DNA of 8,835 nucleotides. It comes from Candidatus Desantisiibacteriota bacterium. Lineage in GTDB: Bacteria; UBA9089; CG2-30-40-21. Positions 6,447 to 8,835 of the stretch are shown here, piece after piece; position 1 is the stretch's first letter, and each line of letters opens with the position of its first letter. Below the pieces are notes generated by a model. That model was not told the DNA's origin, made no database searches, and worked only from the letters and a program-made list of their open reading frames with translations. Location: NCBI GenBank assembly GCA_016208205.1, contig JACQYP010000010.1:1-8835 (forward strand), written 5' to 3'. Made by a program: the position numbers and the translations under genes.

Positions 6447-6746
6447 ATGGAATTTAAGGTGTTTGGAACAAAGGAATGCAGTGGGTGTAAGACAAGCATG
6501 AAGCAGCTTGATTTTTACCTGAAGCGATGGGAGATCAGTGATCAAGTGGATCTGTGTTTTTATGACATGGAAACAGCTGAAGGGCTTGCTGAGGGTGCGT
6601 ATCATGAGGTAGTAAAGATTCCTACAACGATTCTCATGAATACTGTCAGTCCCTTAGCCAGGTGGGAGGGTATTGTTCCCCCTGCAGATGATGTGAGATC
6701 CTATCTTGGGGGTGCAATCGTAGAAAAAAGCAGGAAGGTAGCATAG
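6447..6746 (+). CDS. thioredoxin/glutaredoxin-like protein, probable NrdD reductant (NrdH-type)
   Basis: A 99-residue single-domain redoxin. The active site CSGC gives Cys11 and Cys14 right after the first strand (MEFKVFGTKE). Ile58-Pro59 is the expected cis-proline site before strand TTIL. GIVPPADDVRSYL closes the fold. No signal peptide, so cytoplasmic. It probably cycles dithiol and disulfide and, by position after nrdD, reduces that enzyme. Class III reductases of the redoxin-dependent type are known, but the pairing here is inferred from context. GGGAGG lies 9 nt before the ATG. The 16-nt leader ATATAGAAGCTGGGAG (6421-6436) is nearly the same as that before the Ntn-hydrolase gene. An intrinsic terminator follows, so this is the last gene of the unit. 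I see no separate promoter. Confidence 0.82.
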   Translation: MEFKVFGTKECSGCKTSMKQLDFYLKRWEISDQVDLCFYDMETAEGLAEGAYHEVVKIPTTILMNTVSPLARWEGIVPPADDVRSYLGGAIVEKSRKVA

Positions 6747-6748
6747 GC

Positions 6749-6768
6749 TGTAACCGTTTACGGTTACA
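6749..6768 (+). other. small hairpin downstream of the redoxin gene
   Basis: TGTAACCG (6749-6756) pairs with CGGTTACA (6761-6768) over 8 bp around TTTA. It begins 3 bp after the redoxin stop codon and just ahead of the T-tract terminator, perhaps as a backup termination or mRNA-end structure. Confidence 0.5.
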
Positions 6769-6778
6769 TGGGGAGGGA

Positions 6779-6811
6779 CACAGCCTCTTTTTTAAGGGGC
6801 TGTGAATTTTT
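6779..6811 (+). terminator. intrinsic terminator of the nrdD/redoxin transcript
   Basis: CACAGCCTCTT (6779-6789) pairs with AAGGGGCTGTG (6794-6804) over 11 bp including one G-U, with a TTTT loop, followed by five T (6807-6811). It separates the protein-coding unit from the RNase P RNA promoter that starts 4 bp later. Confidence 0.85.
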
Positions 6812-6814
6812 CTC

Positions 6815-6843
6815 TTGACAAATCGTAAAAAATAGTGTATATA
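6815..6843 (+). promoter_or_regulatory. promoter of the RNase P RNA gene
   Basis: TTGACA (6815-6820), 17-bp spacer, TATATA (6838-6843). TATAGT at 6840-6845 is a 19-bp-spacer alternative. The predicted start, about 6850, coincides with the first paired base of helix P1. Confidence 0.75.
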
Positions 6844-6849
6844 GTAAGT

Positions 6850-7553
6850 GTAAGCAAATTAGATGATCGCTGTTGGACAGCAACAGAGGAAAGTCCGAGC
6901 ACCACAGGGCAGGATGCTGGGTAACACCCAGTGAGGGTAACCTTAAGGAAAGTGCAACAGAAAATACACCGCCGATGGCTCTCAATCAGCCAGATTTAAT
7001 GCTGTGAGATTAAGTTTGAGGACGGATCTGGTTACAGAGATAGGGACAATTTTGATGATGGCTGCTTGTTTTTGATGAGAAAGGTGCAAGAAGCCTATGG
7101 TGTGTGAAATGTCAAGCAGCAGAAGATGAGTGGTTGTTTATGCTCCTTATTTTTGTTATTTGAACTCGCAAGTGGAGATTTTGACAACCTTTTTAGATGA
7201 TTGTTCCATATGTTGTGTTCGGCTCAAATAGCCAAGTTAAGTTGAATGCATAGTTTATCTTACAGACTATGCTTATCTGAAGTGATTTTGTGATTAGTCT
7301 GGCTGATTTGAGAGCTCAGGTAAGGTTGAAATGGTGAGGTAAGAGCTTACCAGCAGGGGAGCGATTCTCTGGCTTGGAAAACCCCATCCGGTGCAAGACC
7401 AAATAGGAGGGATTTTGAGGTTTCCTCAAAAACAGTTGCCCACTGTTTCTCTCGGGTAGGTCGCTTGAGGTAAATGGTAACATTTATCCTAGATAGATGA
7501 TCATCAAAAGGGGTTTTTCCCCTTTCACAAACCTCGGCTTATAATTTGCTTAC
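6850..7553 (+). ncRNA. rnpB: RNase P RNA, with a greatly enlarged P12 helix
   Basis: This is the catalytic RNA that trims tRNA 5' ends. P1 pairs 6850-6861 with 7542-7553 (12 bp, perfect). P2 is GATGATC (from 6862) with GATCATC (ending 7505). P3 is the GCTGT/ACAGC hairpin. The conserved core AGAGGAAAGTCC follows, then the P8 hairpin GCTGGGTAACACCCAG, GGAAAGTGCAACAGAAAA and CCGCCGATGG. The 3' half resumes at CAGGTAAGGTTGAAATGG, with the P13 hairpin, CAAGACCAAATAG and CTAGATAGATGATCATC. All conserved regions are present, so it should be functional. Two oddities: the RNA is about 704 nt against the usual 350-450 because P12 spans about 338 nt, and the P15 loop reads TTGGAAAACCCC where most bacteria have GGU at the tRNA CCA-binding site. 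Exact ends are uncertain by a few bases; P1 could extend outward by about four pairs. Confidence 0.96.
6978..7315 (+). other. expanded P12 domain of RNase P RNA
   Basis: The base is a long helix: GCTCTCAATCAGCCAGA (6978-6994) with its complement at 7298-7315 (17 pairs, one bulge). Inside, several helices are visible: 7043-7050 with 7200-7207; GCTGCTTG (7061-7068) with CAAGCAGC (7113-7120); GGTTGT (7132-7137) with ACAACC (7184-7189); GGCT (7221-7224) with AGCC (7230-7233); GCATAGT (7248-7254) with ACTATGC (7266-7272). They are nested without conflict, giving a branched domain rather than random filler. P12 is the helix where bacterial RNase P RNAs tolerate length variation. There is no reading frame of note, no target duplication, and I recognise no intron core. 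Confidence 0.8.
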
Positions 7554-7558
7554 GCTTT

Positions 7559-7690
7559 GGGTGAGAAAAATGTAAGGCTTAAGGTAACCTCTGAAGTTTC
7601 ATGTCACTCTTATTCGATAGATGAAGAGTAACTGAACTTAGACATTGGAATAAATACCATTAAGCCTACAATTTCTCACCCTATTTTTTT
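7559..7690 (+). terminator. long rod-like hairpin ending in a T-tract, after the RNase P RNA gene
   Basis: GGGTGAGAAA (7559-7568) pairs with TTTCTCACCC (7672-7681). Inward follow TGTA/TACA (7571-7574, 7667-7670), GGCTTAA/TTAAGCC (7576-7582, 7660-7666), GGTA/TACC, ATGTC/GACAT (7601-7605, 7641-7645) and ACTCTT/AAGAGT (7606-7611, 7624-7629). Seven T follow at 7684-7690. The length, about 123 nt of hairpin, is far beyond an ordinary terminator. It starts six bases after P1 closes, so it may be a 3' extension of the RNase P precursor, a separate small RNA or a palindromic insert used as terminator. Confidence 0.75.
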
Positions 7691-7698
7691 GTATCTTG

Positions 7699-7845
7699 TT
7701 CACCGCAGAGACGCAGAGATGAATGAAGAAGTGGTCAGTGGACAATAGGCAGTGGTCAGTAGGCAGGCAGGAAGAAAGAAGTAGTAAAAGCAATTCTGCC
7801 TACTGACCACTGCCTATTCATTCATCTCTGCGTCTCTGCGGTGAA
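7699..7845. repeat. 147-bp inverted repeat between rnpB and ruvA
   Basis: The outer arms 7699-7727 and 7817-7845 are perfectly complementary over 29 bp. The inner arms 7744-7766 and 7796-7818 are complementary over 23 bp, leaving 16 unpaired bases on the left and a 29-nt loop. The inner left half is phased in 7-nt units: GTGGTCA, GTGGACA, ATAGGCA, GTGGTCA, GTAGGCA (7731-7765). The outer motif with GCAGAGACGCAGAG is a sequence I have seen as a dispersed intergenic repeat in several environmental genomes (memory, not checked). No target duplication flanks it. It ends 28 bp before the ruvA start. Confidence 0.9.
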
Positions 7846-7873
7846 ATAGGAAGCACATTAACAGGAGAAATAC

Positions 7874-8467
7874 ATGATCGATACCCTTTCCGGCAAACTC
7901 ATAAAAAAACTGCCAACATATGTTTTGATTGATGTTAATGGTGTTGGTTATGGAGTAAATATTCCGCTTTCTACCTACCATCAGCTGATTCAATCACAGG
8001 ATAATGTGTCCTTATTTACCCATCTGGTTGTTCGAGAGGATGGGCTTATCCTTTATGGATTCTCTACTACTGATGAAAAGAGGGTATTTCTTGCTCTGGT
8101 TTCTGTGAGCGGAATTGGTGCCAGAACAGCCTTAGCTGTGCTTTCTACACTTTCTGTAGAAGAGTTTGAGCAGGCTGTTATACGAGAGGATGTAAAGAGA
8201 TTGACCAATGTTGCCGGCGTGGGGAAGAAAAGTGCTCAGAGAATAATCCTGGAGCTGAAGGAAAAATTCTCGAATCAAGGCACATCCTCATCTCTACCTA
8301 TCTCTCTTCATGAAGAGGATATAAAAGAGGATGCAATCCTTGCCCTTGTTTCATTAGGTTATAAAAGGGCTGCGGCACAGACGGCTGTGCAAAAAGCAGC
8401 AGCAGCTAAGAGCAATACATTGGGGATTGAAGATTTGATCAAGGCATCGTTGAGGGTTTTGTCGTAA
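7874..8467 (+). CDS. ruvA: Holliday junction branch migration protein RuvA
   Basis: RuvA binds four-way DNA junctions as a tetramer and loads the RuvB motor. The 197 residues are normal length. Domain I (1-63) opens with MIDTLSGKLIKK and has the OB-fold motif DVNGVGYGVNIP. Domain II carries two helix-hairpin-helix motifs, VSVSGIGARTALAVL (about 77-91) and VAGVGKKSAQRII (about 113-125). Domain III, the RuvB-binding three-helix part (about 148-197), includes DAILALVSLGY. AGGAG lies 6 nt before the ATG. Neither ruvB nor ruvC is adjacent here. No clear promoter is seen between the 147-bp repeat and the start, so transcription may begin in the repeat or come from rnpB read-through. Confidence 0.97.
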   Translation: MIDTLSGKLIKKLPTYVLIDVNGVGYGVNIPLSTYHQLIQSQDNVSLFTHLVVREDGLILYGFSTTDEKRVFLALVSVSGIGARTALAVLSTLSVEEFEQAVIREDVKRLTNVAGVGKKSAQRIILELKEKFSNQGTSSSLPISLHEEDIKEDAILALVSLGYKRAAAQTAVQKAAAAKSNTLGIEDLIKASLRVLS

Positions 8468-8475
8468 GGCAAGGT

Positions 8476-8496
8476 AACTGTTCACGGTGGACAGTT
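8476..8496 (+). other. small hairpin after ruvA
   Basis: AACTGT (8476-8481) pairs with ACAGTT (8491-8496), and further pairs with a G-U wobble extend the stem inward. It is followed by GAAAAAC rather than T, so it is not a plus-strand intrinsic terminator by itself. It may belong with the next hairpin as a convergent-gene spacer. Confidence 0.4.
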
Positions 8497-8521
8497 GAAA
8501 AACAATAGCCGCTTGCGGCTA
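8497..8521 (-). terminator. hairpin terminator for the minus-strand glutamine synthetase gene
   Basis: TAGCCG (8506-8511) pairs with CGGCTA (8516-8521) around CTTG. Read on the minus strand it is followed by TTGTTTTTC, a usable T-tract. It lies about 120 bp downstream of the stop of the convergent gene. On the plus strand no T-tract follows. Confidence 0.55.
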
Positions 8522-8642
8522 CGAAATTTATGTGGAGTGCGGTAGCTTACTATGCAGCAAGTACCTTTCTGTCTATGTGTCTGGTATCCTGAACGATTTC
8601 CAGAGGAGATGCATGAGATACACCCCCTCCCAGATAGCCTGC

Positions 8643-8834
8643 TTAAAAAATAAACAACATCTCTCTGTACTTTGGCAGAGACCAACACTCATCATCTGTC
8701 TCAACTTCAAGCATATCAACTACTTCCCGTAATTCAGTCATAACCGGCAAAACGCTGTTGCAATAAGCATCTGCTTGCTTTTCATCATCACCATACATAC
8801 CTGCTGCATTAGTTAATTTGCCCTCAAGCTCTGC
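8643..8834 (-). CDS. glnN: type III glutamine synthetase, C-terminal end (partial)
   Basis: The last 63 codons of a minus-strand gene that continues beyond the right window edge, ending in TAA at 8645-8643. The translation contains AYCNSVLPVMTELREVVDMLE and ends WSLPKYREMLFIF. This fits the C-terminus of type III (GlnN) glutamine synthetases, which typically ends with a helical YC-x-V-x-P-x-M-x2-LR-x3-D-x-LE segment and a W-x2-P-x-Y-x3-LF finish. The enzyme makes glutamine from glutamate, ammonia and ATP as a large cytoplasmic oligomer, usually of about 700 residues. The assignment rests on this tail alone. The gene is convergent with ruvA. Confidence 0.8.
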   Translation of the reverse strand, partial: AELEGKLTNAAGMYGDDEKQADAYCNSVLPVMTELREVVDMLEVETDDECWSLPKYREMLFIF

Positions 8835-8835
8835 A

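Noticed and set aside
6764..6985. Minus-strand frame over the terminator and the 5' part of the RNase P RNA
   Set aside because: It overlaps a clear structured RNA gene and its promoter on the other strand.
6978..7315. Self-splicing intron in the RNase P RNA
   Set aside because: No recognisable group I or II core and no reading frame; the two ends pair with each other as an extended P12 helix.
8482..8732. Plus- and minus-strand small frames after ruvA
   Set aside because: They overlap the glutamine synthetase tail in other frames; that tail has clear family similarity and these do not.

Overview
The window (moderate-to-low GC) reads as chromosome from an anaerobic bacterium. It carries an oxygen-sensitive class III ribonucleotide reductase with its repressor NrdR, a short 'core' methionine-synthase-like protein of a type known from anaerobes, and the 3' end of a type III glutamine synthetase gene. 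I cannot name the phylum. The many gene-flanking inverted repeats recall genomes of environmental anaerobes and also cyanobacterial heptamer repeats, but that is resemblance, not proof.

Layout. 1-183: repeats at the left edge. 184-1836 (minus): purN followed by a MetE-like gene, probably one transcript from a promoter at 2087-2115. A 173-bp MITE-like element with 8-bp target duplications sits in the purN leader. 2441-2964 (plus): strong promoter and nrdR, ending inside a perfect palindrome. 3029-6271 (plus): a promoter with a palindrome over its -10 box, a proteasome-like Ntn-hydrolase gene, and nrdD split by an apparent -1 frameshift. 6447-6746: a thioredoxin/glutaredoxin-like gene, probably the NrdD reductant, then an intrinsic terminator. 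6815-7690: promoter, RNase P RNA gene and a long terminator hairpin. 7699-7845: a large inverted repeat. 7874-8467: ruvA. 8643-8835 (minus): the C-terminal end of a type III glutamine synthetase gene, convergent with ruvA.

How they fit. nrdR, nrdD and the redoxin gene form an anaerobic dNTP-synthesis neighbourhood, but the activase gene nrdG is not present. The Ntn-hydrolase gene lies 23 bp upstream of nrdD and is probably co-transcribed with it.

The most unusual items are these. (1) The RNase P RNA is about 700 nt because helix P12 is expanded to about 338 nt, and its L15 loop has GGA where GGU is usual. (2) The proteasome-like protein carries an insert of about 30 residues with a Cys-x2-Cys knuckle between two catalytic positions. 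(3) nrdD is broken in an A-rich tract. (4) Gene borders repeatedly carry inverted repeats, five of them built from 7-nt units.
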